A stretch of DNA of 64,000 bases from SLHU01 sp009929975 (GCA_040776905.1 JAXGZQ010000001.1:1674001-1738000); one strand, 5' to 3'. Shown: positions 26,650 to 35,338, numbered from the stretch's first letter. Program-made: numbers and translations. The notes: generated from the letters alone by a model not told the origin.

Positions 26650-26720
26650 TATTAATCCTCCAATCGGAGGGTAGAAATCCCTCTCACCATTCACAGGACA
26701 GAAGAGGGCATATTGAGTAC
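26650..26720 (-). promoter_or_regulatory. Leader RNA motif, copy A
   Basis: On the minus strand TACTCA is followed by a CCCTCT/AGAGGG stem enclosing the loop TGTCCTGTGAA, then a second hairpin CCTCC-GATT-GGAGG that hides the ribosome binding site of the HTH/zinc gene. The same conserved blocks appear in copies B (53570), C (57773) and D (57870). Confidence 0.6.
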
Positions 26721-26728
26721 TGAAAAAT

Positions 26729-26767
26729 AAAAAAATGCCGCCAAGTGCAAGAGAAGCACCTAGCGGC
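26729..26767 (-). terminator. Terminator after the endolysin gene
   Basis: Minus-strand TGCCGCTAGGTGC pairs with GCACTTGGCGGCA, followed by TTTTTTTATTTTT. It ends the late lysis transcript 10 bases beyond the amidase stop. Confidence 0.88.
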
Positions 26768-26777
26768 AAAGAATTAA

Positions 26778-27476
26778 TTATTCAATTTTAATAAAGGCAT
26801 CAGTAAAGCCTGCAGCTTTTACTCTGGCGAGCATAGCATCAGCATTGGACTTGACGCTGTAAGCCCCGACTTGGACCTTGTAAAGCTTCTGAGGCGGGGA
26901 AGTGGAAGGAGTAGGAGCTGTCAGTAGCTTTCTAACATCAGCTCTTAAAGTGTCCATACTCTTACCAAACTTTGAGAACCAGTGCTTAGGGTCGCCATGA
27001 TTACTTGCGATTTTCTTTTGATAGCCTTCGTAGTGACCGATGATGTCCTTCTCAGTCAGATTATAGAGTTTGCAAAGATGCGCACAAAGCTCTGTGGCTT
27101 CCTTGTATACCGCATTAAAATAAGAGGCGTCGGACAGGCTGTCTTCACAGATTTCAAATCCGATATGACTGTTGTTGGCGTCACCACCTGCATGCCAGCC
27201 TCTATGGTCCCAAGGCAGTGTCTGATAAGTGGCGATGGTGCCATTTTTAAGCTTTCCGATAAAGGCATGTACACAGACTTGTCTACCACTAGGTCTGTGT
27301 TGGTTCCAGTGATTGTTGTATTGATTCTCTCCTAAGATGCCATCATCCGGTCCAACATATCTACGGAGATAGGGATTGTTAGCCCCGGTACTGTGGACCA
27401 TGATACCTTTGGGCTTGATTTTCCGACCCACTTTATAGCATTCATTTTCTGCAAAGATTAGTTTTTTTAGGTTCAT
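26778..27476 (-). CDS. N-acetylmuramoyl-L-alanine amidase (phage endolysin) with SPOR domain
   Basis: This 232-residue protein has an Amidase_2 fold: MVHSTGA near residue 27 (first zinc His), DHRGWHAGG, and IGHYEGY and SNHGDPKHWF near the C-terminal metal site. A Pro/Ser linker leads to a SPOR-like repeat (YKVQVGAYSVKSNADAMLARV), which binds denuded peptidoglycan. It cleaves the amide between muramic acid and the stem peptide during lysis. There is no signal peptide, so export depends on the holin gene about 540 bases upstream in the transcript. Start follows GGAGGGAAAATCT. Confidence 0.92.
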   Translation of the reverse strand: MNLKKLIFAENECYKVGRKIKPKGIMVHSTGANNPYLRRYVGPDDGILGENQYNNHWNQHRPSGRQVCVHAFIGKLKNGTIATYQTLPWDHRGWHAGGDANNSHIGFEICEDSLSDASYFNAVYKEATELCAHLCKLYNLTEKDIIGHYEGYQKKIASNHGDPKHWFSKFGKSMDTLRADVRKLLTAPTPSTSPPQKLYKVQVGAYSVKSNADAMLARVKAAGFTDAFIKIE

Positions 27477-27515
27477 AGATTTTCCCTCCTACGATTTGTT
27501 GCAATCTATAGATAA

Positions 27516-27549
27516 GTAAAAACGCCATAGGTCTATGCCTATGACGCTT
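27516..27549 (-). terminator. Terminator or attenuator before the amidase gene
   Basis: Minus-strand AGCGTCATAGG pairs with CCTATGGCGTT around a six-base loop, followed by a T-run. It lies just after the small zinc-ribbon gene. Confidence 0.7.
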
Positions 27550-27552
27550 CTA

Positions 27553-27729
27553 CTAGAATAGGTATTCTTGCTCGGTTATGTCGCTTTCATTTAAGTCTCT
27601 TGTCTCATTTTCTTTCCCGCAAACCGGGCATGTACCATAATAATCTCTAAATGTTAAACTCCCTTCCAAGTGCATCAAATACTTCACTAAGATCAACGTC
27701 GCACCACAATGGCATTTCATTTTGGTCAC
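27553..27729 (-). CDS. Small zinc-ribbon protein
   Basis: This protein of about 58 residues carries MKCHCGATLILVKY and, 24 residues on, GTCPVCGKENE, forming a likely four-Cys zinc ribbon. GTG 27729, eight bases after GGAGG, is the best start; an ATG nine bases further in is an alternative. It lies between the holin and amidase genes together with a second Cys-rich gene. Function unknown. Confidence 0.55.
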   Translation of the reverse strand: MTKMKCHCGATLILVKYLMHLEGSLTFRDYYGTCPVCGKENETRDLNESDITEQEYLF

Positions 27730-27778
27730 TGTCATCCCCTCCAAAAGAATTATGCGAAGGAGATGACATTTTATTCAG

Positions 27779-27961
27779 CTAATCCAATTTTCCTTCAGTA
27801 TAAATCTGATCTCTGTTTTCGTGCCAGAAGAAATCCAGAGTTTTGTGGCAGTTTGTACATTCTTCTTGATAGTTCCTGATCACCATTTTGTCACTGAGTA
27901 GTAAATTGTAGTTGATGACGCATAGTGGTTCTTCGCAATAGCTACAATGAATAAATACCAT
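27779..27961 (-). CDS. Small zinc-ribbon protein
   Basis: This 60-residue protein has two Cys-x2-Cys pairs, HCSYCEEPLC and ECTNCHKTLDF, which fit a zinc ribbon. The start follows TGGAGGTGTTCAA. It resembles the 27553 protein in layout (ribbon, aromatic middle, acidic tail), so the two may be ancient duplicates. Its place in the lysis region gives no clear function. Confidence 0.55.
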   Translation of the reverse strand: MVFIHCSYCEEPLCVINYNLLLSDKMVIRNYQEECTNCHKTLDFFWHENRDQIYTEGKLD

Positions 27962-28017
27962 TTGAACACCTCCATAAGTTAAATATGCAAAGAATGCTCA
28001 AATGGCAAAATCATTTG

Positions 28018-28434
28018 TTACTTTCTTCCGTCTTTATCGCCACCATCTTTTAGTTGTTCCAAAACATCGCGGAGCTTTTCTGGGATAGGAAGTCCCAGTC
28101 TTGTGGCATTTTCAATGATACTGATTCCTTCATTGGATAGGTAGAAGAAAATCACTGCTGTTCTGATGATACCACCATCACCGATGATGTTCTGATCAAT
28201 GATATGGGCCACTCCAACTAAAGAGAAGATCACCACTTTTTTAAAGATGCCCCGAGCACCCACGTCACTGGATAAATGCTTTTCGATTATGGCGCACATG
28301 ACACCAAGCAGATAGTCAATGACTACAAAGGCAATCAGGGCATATAAAAATCCATCGTAACCTCCGAGAAACCAGCCAAGCCAACCACCAAGGCCAGCTA
28401 TAGCCAGTTGTATATATGTCCAAATATCTCTCAT
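28018..28434 (-). CDS. Phage holin
   Basis: This 138-residue membrane protein has three or four hydrophobic segments (IAGLGGWLGWFLGGYDGFLY, ALIAFVVIDYLLGVMCAI, VVIFSLVGVAHIIDQNII, TAVIFFYLSNEGISIIENA) and a charged tail ending DKDGRK. The D-Y-L-L-G and N-E-x2-S-I-x-EN motifs are typical of the toxin-secretion/phage-lysis holin family in Clostridia. It opens the membrane at the end of infection so that the amidase reaches the wall. Confidence 0.9.
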   Translation of the reverse strand: MRDIWTYIQLAIAGLGGWLGWFLGGYDGFLYALIAFVVIDYLLGVMCAIIEKHLSSDVGARGIFKKVVIFSLVGVAHIIDQNIIGDGGIIRTAVIFFYLSNEGISIIENATRLGLPIPEKLRDVLEQLKDGGDKDGRK

Positions 28435-28466
28435 TATTTTTCCTTCCTTTCATAAAAATTGTGTAT

Positions 28467-28492
28467 ATAAAAAACGCCTGGTTAGAGGCGTT
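28467..28492 (-). terminator. Terminator between tail and lysis genes
   Basis: Minus-strand AACGCC-(TCTAACCA)-GGCGTT is followed directly by TTTTTTATAT. Confidence 0.82.
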
Positions 28493-28504
28493 CGCATAGT
28501 GGAA

Positions 28505-29578
28505 CTAATAAGGCGCGTAATAAACATATCCGCTGGCTTTGGCATAGAAGCCATCTCCTGGAATATACATGGCACCATCGAAAGTATCGTATTGACTTGT
28601 GGTAAAGCCGGGTTGATACAAGCATTCCCAAGTGAGTCCATCATTTGATACACAAAGGCTAGACTCCTTAAGGAGAGCGAACTTCCCCCAATCGGGCATC
28701 CATATGATATTCCTTGGGTTTGGGATATTGTTATTGGCAAGATCTCCGGTCCAGGAAAGATTGGTTTCTGTAATTTCTGTGGCATCATCGTTCAATACAC
28801 AGAGCTTTACATAGTAGGTATAAGTGCCGCCCACATTGGTGTAATTAAACTTCATAACAAAGAGTACATTGTTGATAGAACGGATGAACATGTATCTTGT
28901 ATCATTCACATCCTCAGGAATGGTGGTTGACCAGCTCCCAGGATATGAGGTGCTGGCTCTTGCAATGGATTTGTCACCACCAACAACACCTACAAAGTAT
29001 CCTTTGTGCCTGGTCAAGTATTTAAAGATAGGGACTGAAGTTCCATCGGATCCAACCAATGTCCAGGCAGTTCTTTCTGTCAGAGAATCGAAGCTATAAT
29101 AAACCGGTGATTTATAGTACCACCAGCTGACCACGCCAGAGCCTCTGTCCATATCATAAGCACCACAGGTCATAGCATTTTGTGCGCCGGCACAGTACCC
29201 AGCGTTATGCCAGGTAATTCCGTCAAAGGATGCGATGATATTGGCGAGACCTACAATCTTTGCGATAAATACGCCATCTGCAGCATATAGAATTTCAGGT
29301 TGACCATGACTCCACCAAGGAACACTGACAACGGTCCATTGTTTGGTGGTCTTGTTCCAGTAGGACATGTAGGGAGTTTTGGCATAATAAACTGCAATCT
29401 GAGCGTTTCCATTATCATAGACATTAATCTGTCTTTCACTACCATATTGGGTGTAACCAAAATTGTTATAGTACTTCTTGGTCCAGCTTAAGGTAGGAAT
29501 AGGAAGGATAATGCTGCCTCTACCACCAAAAGCTGTCCAGATGGCCAAGGTGTTATTAAAATTACGATCATAGCTCAT
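28505..29578 (-). CDS. Beta-propeller-like phage tail fibre or receptor-binding candidate
   Basis: This 357-residue protein is rich in Trp, Tyr, Gly and Ser and shows repeated strand units around SFDGITWHNAG and VSNDGLTWECLY, resembling sialidase-type Asp-box beta-propellers (S-x-D-x-G-x-T-W). It has no hydrolase catalytic set that I can assign. It follows the tail endopeptidase-like gene, where fibre or tip proteins that bind the host surface are encoded. The function is inferred from position and fold pattern. Confidence 0.65.
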   Translation of the reverse strand: MSYDRNFNNTLAIWTAFGGRGSIILPIPTLSWTKKYYNNFGYTQYGSERQINVYDNGNAQIAVYYAKTPYMSYWNKTTKQWTVVSVPWWSHGQPEILYAADGVFIAKIVGLANIIASFDGITWHNAGYCAGAQNAMTCGAYDMDRGSGVVSWWYYKSPVYYSFDSLTERTAWTLVGSDGTSVPIFKYLTRHKGYFVGVVGGDKSIARASTSYPGSWSTTIPEDVNDTRYMFIRSINNVLFVMKFNYTNVGGTYTYYVKLCVLNDDATEITETNLSWTGDLANNNIPNPRNIIWMPDWGKFALLKESSLCVSNDGLTWECLYQPGFTTSQYDTFDGAMYIPGDGFYAKASGYVYYAPY

Positions 29579-29589
29579 GGGTTTCCTCC

Positions 29590-30717
29590 TTAAACTTTTT
29601 CAATGGCGGTAATTCTTCCGCTGGAATCAGTGGAGTAGGTGTAGCTTCCAGTTGAGCCATCGGCATAGGTTACTTCAAAGGCTGCAGCATCAATCAAAAG
29701 TGAAGAGACTTCTTTAAGGAGAAGCTCTGAGAAAATATCTTCTAAGGTGATGCTGGTGATCCTTCCACTGGAATCTGTGGTGAAGCTGTACTCGGCATGA
29801 TACTGATGGGTATCACCTTTTTCCACTTCGTAGGTCACGTTAATTTTGTTATCAACCACCGACAGTGTTTTTACAATGGTGTAGGAAACGCCTAAGTCAT
29901 AGACCTGGTTTTGAAGATCATCCACGGAGCTTCCAACATTGGAAATTGAGTTTTCAATGCGATAAAAGGTATCAGAGATGCTCGGCCTGTATCTTCCCAC
30001 CTCAACGCGAATGTTAAATCGATAAAAAGGATTGTATTCAAGGGAGATGATCCTGGTTTTTACATTGATCCCTAGTGGATTGAAGATGATGTGAACATTA
30101 TCACCAACAGCCAAATCCATCAGTTTGAAAAAGGAAATGTCATAGGATGATGCATTCTCCCTGGAATCATGAGAAACCGCCACATTAGTAACATTCTTTG
30201 AACCCATCACAGGGATATAGTCAGTGGAGCCTCTATGGCTACGAATATTAATGTTGTAACCGTCATACTGAATCTCACCACCCAAGATGGCGATGTACTG
30301 CATAAGAGCAGCTCTTCTTGAAACCTTCTGATTGATTTTCATGGTGACACTTTCTGTAAAATCCACAATCCCAGCTGAAAAGGGAGTGCCTGCAAGGAGC
30401 TGGGCTAGTCCTGCTGAAGGATCACCCGTGAAGTCGAAACTGCTTATTTGATACATTTCATGGTTCAAAAGATAAGACACATGCTCACAAAGAACAGAGC
30501 AGACCGGTAGGCTCCCTTGAATTGATTTACTGATTTGGACCAGTTCAAAATACTGATTATCTAGTTTTGCAATTTGCCTAGTTTTTAAGGCCAATGCAGA
30601 CTTTGCCATAACAGTAAATGAAAGGGTAAATTCACCCTCTAAGGTTTCTCTAATGTTTGAGCTGATGACTTTCTTAACGGACTGAATCATGGTTGCTCCT
30701 GCGTAAATTTCAATCAA
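29590..30717 (-). CDS. Phage tail tip protein, endopeptidase-tail (Tal) type
   Basis: This 375-residue protein begins MIEIYAGATMIQSVKKVISS with the early ETLEGEFTLSF, ELVQISKS and HVSYLLN segments seen in prophage endopeptidase tail proteins, which fold like gp27 of T4. The C-terminal part contains a coiled stretch (SISNVGSSVDDLQNQVYDLG) and two copies of STDSSGRIT. It should form the tail tip that penetrates the wall. It follows the tape measure gene by 18 bases; no separate distal-tail (Dit) gene lies between. Confidence 0.78.
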   Translation of the reverse strand: MIEIYAGATMIQSVKKVISSNIRETLEGEFTLSFTVMAKSALALKTRQIAKLDNQYFELVQISKSIQGSLPVCSVLCEHVSYLLNHEMYQISSFDFTGDPSAGLAQLLAGTPFSAGIVDFTESVTMKINQKVSRRAALMQYIAILGGEIQYDGYNINIRSHRGSTDYIPVMGSKNVTNVAVSHDSRENASSYDISFFKLMDLAVGDNVHIIFNPLGINVKTRIISLEYNPFYRFNIRVEVGRYRPSISDTFYRIENSISNVGSSVDDLQNQVYDLGVSYTIVKTLSVVDNKINVTYEVEKGDTHQYHAEYSFTTDSSGRITSITLEDIFSELLLKEVSSLLIDAAAFEVTYADGSTGSYTYSTDSSGRITAIEKV

Positions 30718-30735
30718 GGGACCGCCTCCTTTCTA

Positions 30736-33006
30736 TTAACTTCCTGCCACACCAAGGTTTCTAACTGTGACGGTATTTTGGTTCCACTGAAGCTGGGCAA
30801 TAACTCTTGTTAGAATGTTACCGTCAATGGTAAGAGGGATAGTTACATCAAAGACTGCTCCGTCAGAGCCACCAAGGCTTCCTGTGACCTCCGAGTTTAA
30901 GTCCAAATCAAAGTCTGTAGGTATAGCGTTTTGCATATCTTTTTCAACATCGCCCATGGCTTTTTCGAAGCCCTCTCCAATACCTTCACCCATGTTGGAA
31001 CCAATGCCAGCAAACACTTTTGAGGGTGATCTAATACCAAGAACCTTCTTGACTCCCCCAACAATGCCGTTGACCATATTTTTCACTTTTTCTCCAAGCC
31101 AACCAATCATCGATGCGATACCGTCCCATAAACCTCTGGCAATATTTCTTCCCACTTCTAAAATCGATGGGATCCCGCGGGCAAGTCCGGTGACGATAGA
31201 CATGATGATCTGAGGCAGTTGAGCCACGATCTGAGGGATAGCTCTAATCAAGCCCATACCAAGCTGAATGGTTAGCTGAACTCCCATTTCAATGAGCTTT
31301 GGTAGGTTACTGGTGATAAAGGTAATGATGCTGTTAATAATCTGAGGCAGTGATTGAATCAGAGTTGGGAGAGAGTTTAAAAGCCCCATAGCCAAGCCGC
31401 TGATAATCTGAAAAGCTGCATCTAGTACCAAGTCCAGATTGTTGATTAAGGTGGTAGCGATCAGAATCACTGCCTCAACAATGGATGGTATAAGTTCAGG
31501 TAGGGCATCTCCAAGGCCCGTTGCAAGGGTTACAATCATCACCAATGCCGCTTCCACCAGGGCAGGAAGATTGGTAATAATCCCATCCACCAATGTTAGA
31601 ACAAGCTGCAAAGCACCATCTGTGATTTGAGGCAAGGCTTCGATAAGGCCACCTACAATGGTCATGATGATATTCGTTGCCGCTTCAATAAGTGTGGGAA
31701 GATTATCTAAAATGCCACTGACAAGAGCCAGAATCAAATCAGGTGCTACTTCTGCAATAGCTGCAATAAGTCCAGTAACCACATCCAGAATTTGAGGAAG
31801 GATGACAGCAATCTGTTCAACCGTCTGCCTTGCACCTTCCTTAAGCTGCTCTGCGGCACCCTCTTGACCAGTGATCAGGCCCGTCAAACCATCTAATATC
31901 ATGGTAAAGCCAGGGAGGAGCTGTGAAGTGATATTGTTTTTCACCCCGGAAAAGGAGCGGGTGAGATTGTCCATGGCATCTGTGTAGTTCACCGCAGCAT
32001 CCACAGATTCATCACTCATGACTAGCCCTAGCTCGCTGGCTTTGTTCTTTAGAGCATCTGTGCTTTCAGCGGTCTGGTTTAGAAGCGCCCCTAGCTCAAC
32101 TGAAGACGTTCCAAGGAGGTCATTGGCAATGGCCGCTTTTTCACCTTCATCAGAGATGCCTTGAAGACCTTTAATGGTCATCTCAAAGACTTCTTCTCTG
32201 GATTTACCCTCAAGGTCCGCCATTGAAATCCCTAGTCGCTGAAACTTATCTGTGGCTGAAGAACTACCATTGATGGCATCGTCTACGGTGTTATTAAGTT
32301 TCTTCATTCCGTTTTCTAAGGATGAAATGCTGGCACCGTTTTGGGAAAGTACATAGTCCCACTCTTGATAACCTTGCCTGGAAAGACCAATCCTTTGACT
32401 GGCCTTATCGATCTCATCCCCTGCGGCGGCAGCATCATTAGCCATATCAAAGAGCTTTTTACCCGCTGTTATCGCTGCAGTTCCAATGGCTGCAACGGCA
32501 ACACCAATCCCAGCAGCTACACCTTTCATAACTGAACCGAGCTTCTCAAACTTACCACCGGAATCATCTGCTACTTTTGCAGAGTCTTTGATTTCATCCC
32601 CAAACTTGTCTGCTTCTTTACCTGCATCATCAAACCCATCACTGGCCGCATCTAATGCCTTATTGTTATCATCCAGCTCTTTTTCCATTTTGTTTAGATC
32701 TGCATTTGCATTGTTTAGCTGAATCTGCCAGGCTTTTGTTCGCTTGTCATTCTCCCCAAAGGACTCAGCAGCATTTTTCAGTGCAGCTTCAAGGGTGGAT
32801 ACTTTGCTTTTCTGAGCGTCGATCTCTTTATTTAACACTTCATTTCTTGCTGTAATAGCTTTGATAGATTTATCTTGCTTATCAAACTGTGAGGTGACCA
32901 GATTCATTTCAGAACCCAGCACCTTGAATGTTTGATTGATATCTCGAAGAGAGTTCTTAAATTCCTTTTCACCCTCAACACCTATTTTTAGGCCGAAGTC
33001 CGACAT
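30736..33006 (-). CDS. Phage tail tape measure protein
   Basis: This 756-residue protein begins with a coiled-coil half (ALKNAAESFGENDKRTKAWQ), has a Gly/Ala membrane segment (AAGIGVAVAAIGTAAITAG) near residue 185, and then a long run of amphipathic repeats with L-P-x-L-I and I-P-Q-I motifs. Its length sets tail length. At 756 residues the tail is moderate, about 110 nm by the usual 1.5 Angstrom per residue rule. The start is ATG 33006, eight bases after AAAGGAGG. Confidence 0.92.
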   Translation of the reverse strand: MSDFGLKIGVEGEKEFKNSLRDINQTFKVLGSEMNLVTSQFDKQDKSIKAITARNEVLNKEIDAQKSKVSTLEAALKNAAESFGENDKRTKAWQIQLNNANADLNKMEKELDDNNKALDAASDGFDDAGKEADKFGDEIKDSAKVADDSGGKFEKLGSVMKGVAAGIGVAVAAIGTAAITAGKKLFDMANDAAAAGDEIDKASQRIGLSRQGYQEWDYVLSQNGASISSLENGMKKLNNTVDDAINGSSSATDKFQRLGISMADLEGKSREEVFEMTIKGLQGISDEGEKAAIANDLLGTSSVELGALLNQTAESTDALKNKASELGLVMSDESVDAAVNYTDAMDNLTRSFSGVKNNITSQLLPGFTMILDGLTGLITGQEGAAEQLKEGARQTVEQIAVILPQILDVVTGLIAAIAEVAPDLILALVSGILDNLPTLIEAATNIIMTIVGGLIEALPQITDGALQLVLTLVDGIITNLPALVEAALVMIVTLATGLGDALPELIPSIVEAVILIATTLINNLDLVLDAAFQIISGLAMGLLNSLPTLIQSLPQIINSIITFITSNLPKLIEMGVQLTIQLGMGLIRAIPQIVAQLPQIIMSIVTGLARGIPSILEVGRNIARGLWDGIASMIGWLGEKVKNMVNGIVGGVKKVLGIRSPSKVFAGIGSNMGEGIGEGFEKAMGDVEKDMQNAIPTDFDLDLNSEVTGSLGGSDGAVFDVTIPLTIDGNILTRVIAQLQWNQNTVTVRNLGVAGS

Positions 33007-33030
33007 AGCATTCACCTCCTTTGGGGCATA

Positions 33031-33056
33031 AAAAATGACACCGCTTAAGGTGCCAC
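33031..33056 (-). terminator. Hairpin with T-run between tail chaperone and tape measure genes
   Basis: Minus-strand GGCACC-TTAAGC-GGTGTC is followed by ATTTTTTA. As it lies inside the late operon it probably attenuates rather than stops transcription. Confidence 0.65.
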
Positions 33057-33070
33057 TCTAAATGGTTTTG

Positions 33071-33280
33071 TTATAGAAATTCCGGTATTATTTCATCGAT
33101 GTAGCGCTCTTGTTTCGGTTTCGATATTCCGGTAAATTGCTTGTGACATTCCCAAAGGTCCATCAAATAGCCAATGGGCATGAGCCACACTTCATCTTCT
33201 AAACGTCTTAAATGGACTGTTCCAAAGTAGATAAGTCGGGTAAAGACTTGTTCATCACTTACCCGACCACCTCGTTTTTT
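33071..33280 (-). CDS. Tail assembly chaperone extension (gpGT part), by -1 frameshift
   Basis: A second frame overlaps the end of the tail chaperone gene and continues about 60 codons to TAA at 33071. It reads SDEQVFTRLIYFGTVHLRRL, then WLMPIGYLMDLWECHKQF, typical of the T domain of gpGT proteins. It has no good start codon of its own. The slippery heptamer A AAA AAC at 33274-33280 (minus strand) lies in the right phase for a -1 shift, giving the join DLKN-RGGRVSDEQ. Such fusions act with the unshifted form to load the tape measure protein. Confidence 0.8.
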   Translation of the reverse strand, partial: KKRGGRVSDEQVFTRLIYFGTVHLRRLEDEVWLMPIGYLMDLWECHKQFTGISKPKQERYIDEIIPEFL

Positions 33281-33669
33281 AAGTCGTCACTCTCCACATT
33301 CCTTTTTGTGCCTTTCATCATACTGGCCATAATGGCATTCTTGTAATTAGCCAGGTCAAAGGGAGTGGTAAGAAGCTCCACTTCATCTTCAGTGAGCAGT
33401 TCTTTTTTATCGTCCTTGTTCCTAATATTGTGGATCAGGATGGATTGGTTTGCCAGAAGGGTGATGAGCCACACCACCTCATCCAGTGCCATTTCAAAGT
33501 TCTCAGTTTTCATAAGCTTATCGCCTAAATTCTCAAGACCACCATAGCGCTTGGCAATTTCCTTTGTAGCTTTAGTGGTCAGGATCATTTTAAACTCAGT
33601 GCCACCAATATCAATGATGGTGCTTCTTTCTTCAGATGCTTCATCAATCTTTACTTTAGTTTCTGCCAT
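33259..33669 (-). CDS. Phage tail assembly chaperone (gpG-like)
   Basis: This 136-residue, mainly helical protein starts at ATG 33669 after GGAGGGTTGATT and reads MAETKVKIDEASEERSTIID. It lies between the major tail protein and the tape measure gene, the conserved place for gpG-type chaperones. Close to its 3' end is an A AAA AAC heptamer that allows a -1 frameshift into the next frame. The stop at 33259 gives the short form. Confidence 0.85.
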   Translation of the reverse strand: MAETKVKIDEASEERSTIIDIGGTEFKMILTTKATKEIAKRYGGLENLGDKLMKTENFEMALDEVVWLITLLANQSILIHNIRNKDDKKELLTEDEVELLTTPFDLANYKNAIMASMMKGTKRNVESDDLKNEVVG

Positions 33670-33683
33670 AATCAACCCTCCCA

Positions 33684-34565
33684 TTAAGAAACAACAACAG
33701 TAGCCACTGTGGTCGTTACGTTTTCTGCACCACTAGAACTTAAGACGCAGTAGTAGTAATAGGTATCTGCCAAAAGATCCGTTGGAATATCAAAGCTCGC
33801 AGAAGTTTCACCGTTGATAATAGTACCGCCAGTGGTGCTATCGATGGTATTTTCATACCACTGATAGGTTACAGGGTTTGAGGTGTTGGAGCTTGCCACA
33901 ACAGAAATGCTTCCAGAAATGCTTCCTTCGGTTACTTCAGTCAATGTAGCCGGCTGAGTTGCGATGGTTATGGTTGGGGTTACGGCTGTAAAGTCTGGTT
34001 CATAAACGGATGTAAACCAGCTTGTGATGGTTGATGCCGCTACACCATTATCTCCTTCAGTAACTTCAGCTTTCCAAGGATGTTTGCTTTCTGCGTCCAG
34101 TTTGTTTCTTCTAAAGACGGTTCCTTCTATGGTGGGACTGCTAAATGTAATGGAGTCACCTTTGGTGGCAAGGCTTGTGGCGGGAACAGAGAAGATAACC
34201 CTGTAGAGCCAAAAGTAGCGATATTTTCCATTGGCCTTCTTGGCACGAAACCCAACTGCCACAGGGCTACCACCATCTTCACTTCTTGAAACCACCACAT
34301 TGTTGCTGTCAATTTTGCAGCCGGTTAAATCTTGAGCTACAAGTGAACCAATATCATCAATACCTAAACTTAAAGCGCCACTCTTAAATTCTTTGACCAC
34401 CTCGCTGGCACCGTCATCTGCGTAGAGAATGGCTTCAATGAGCTCAATGCTCAGCTCTGCAGTCATGGCTTTAGCCAGCACTTTTGGGGTGCCATAGGTT
34501 TCGATGCCGTTTTGATCTTCTGTGATTTTTGCATAAAATAGAGAGTCCAATCCGATTGTTGCCAT
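33684..34565 (-). CDS. Major tail protein with C-terminal Ig-like domain
   Basis: This 293-residue protein has an N-terminal tail-tube domain (MATIGLDSLFYAKIT, later VGFRAKKANGKYRYFWLYRV) and a C-terminal beta domain from about residue 200. The latter contains VTYQWYENT and YYYCVLSSSGAEN, an Ig-like fold common as surface decoration on tails. It forms the tail tube as stacked rings. The start overlaps nothing and lies four bases after the previous stop. Confidence 0.85.
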   Translation of the reverse strand: MATIGLDSLFYAKITEDQNGIETYGTPKVLAKAMTAELSIELIEAILYADDGASEVVKEFKSGALSLGIDDIGSLVAQDLTGCKIDSNNVVVSRSEDGGSPVAVGFRAKKANGKYRYFWLYRVIFSVPATSLATKGDSITFSSPTIEGTVFRRNKLDAESKHPWKAEVTEGDNGVAASTITSWFTSVYEPDFTAVTPTITIATQPATLTEVTEGSISGSISVVASSNTSNPVTYQWYENTIDSTTGGTIINGETSASFDIPTDLLADTYYYYCVLSSSGAENVTTTVATVVVS

Positions 34566-34568
34566 TTA

Positions 34569-34910
34569 TTATTCCTCCGTTTCATATTCTTTCATTACGT
34601 CAATGGCGTAATGATGAAATTTAGTATCATGTTCATAACCAACATACTGTCTATCCGTGATAGTGATCCCTCCGGATTGAAGCGCTTTTGTTAGTTCTTT
34701 CTTGCGCTTCATATAGTTCTTCTTCGTGAAAAGAGAAAGCCGAGCTTCTGAAACAATCATATAGGCCTCATTATCTGCAAAGAGATCAAGCCTATCAGAC
34801 ATGGGGGTAATAACCAGATATTCAACCGGCGGCGTATCGGAAAATACTCCGGTCTCCACAGGAATGTTTAAGGGTTCTAGTATGTTGTTTAAATCCGCAA
34901 GTAAGCTCAT
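34569..34910 (-). CDS. Phage tail completion/neck protein
   Basis: This 113-residue protein (MSLLADLNNILEPLNIPVET) is encoded between the HK97-gp10-like gene and the major tail protein, where tail-terminator or completion proteins normally lie. Its stop is four bases before the next start, and its start overlaps the preceding stop (ATGA). The sequence alone does not place it in one named family; the call rests mainly on order and length. Confidence 0.65.
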   Translation of the reverse strand: MSLLADLNNILEPLNIPVETGVFSDTPPVEYLVITPMSDRLDLFADNEAYMIVSEARLSLFTKKNYMKRKKELTKALQSGGITITDRQYVGYEHDTKFHHYAIDVMKEYETEE

Positions 34911-35338
34911 AGCTTTTCAATCTCCTTATCCAGTTCTGATTTCATAGTTTCAATGCATGCCTTCCGCGATGCGGACTTTGCTGGCTTCAAGAAGGGTTTA
35001 GGTGGCTGACCAGATTTACCGTATTCAAGGATATTTGCAATCTTAGCATTGGCATCTCCATCGCCACGAGGTTCATTAAAGCCAACCTTGACATTGAAGT
35101 TTCCATTTCGATCTAGCTTAGTGGGAGAGAGGCCCAGGGAAGATACCAGCTCGCCGGTTGATCGGCTTTTTTCTTTAGTTTCGTTCCCAATAACACCTTT
35201 GAGGTTGGCTTTTACTTTATCCAGAACAACTTCGCCGCCAGCTTCTAAAACTTTAGAGACAATCTCATCTGTCTTATCACCAAGCTTTGTAAGCTTCATT
35301 AGAAACTCATCAGGCATTTTCATAGTTCCTTTAGCCAC
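34907..35338 (-). CDS. HK97 gp10-like head-tail connector
   Basis: This 143-residue protein has KLTKLGDKTDEIVSKVLEAGG at the N-terminus, DKVKANLKGVIG in the middle, and FLKPAKSASRKACIETMKSEL near the end, which match the HK97 gp10 family. The preferred start is GTG 35338, ten bases after AAGGAGG; a frame from 35368 would lie deeper in the neighbour. These proteins join the head to the tail tube. Confidence 0.8.
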   Translation of the reverse strand: MAKGTMKMPDEFLMKLTKLGDKTDEIVSKVLEAGGEVVLDKVKANLKGVIGNETKEKSRSTGELVSSLGLSPTKLDRNGNFNVKVGFNEPRGDGDANAKIANILEYGKSGQPPKPFLKPAKSASRKACIETMKSELDKEIEKL

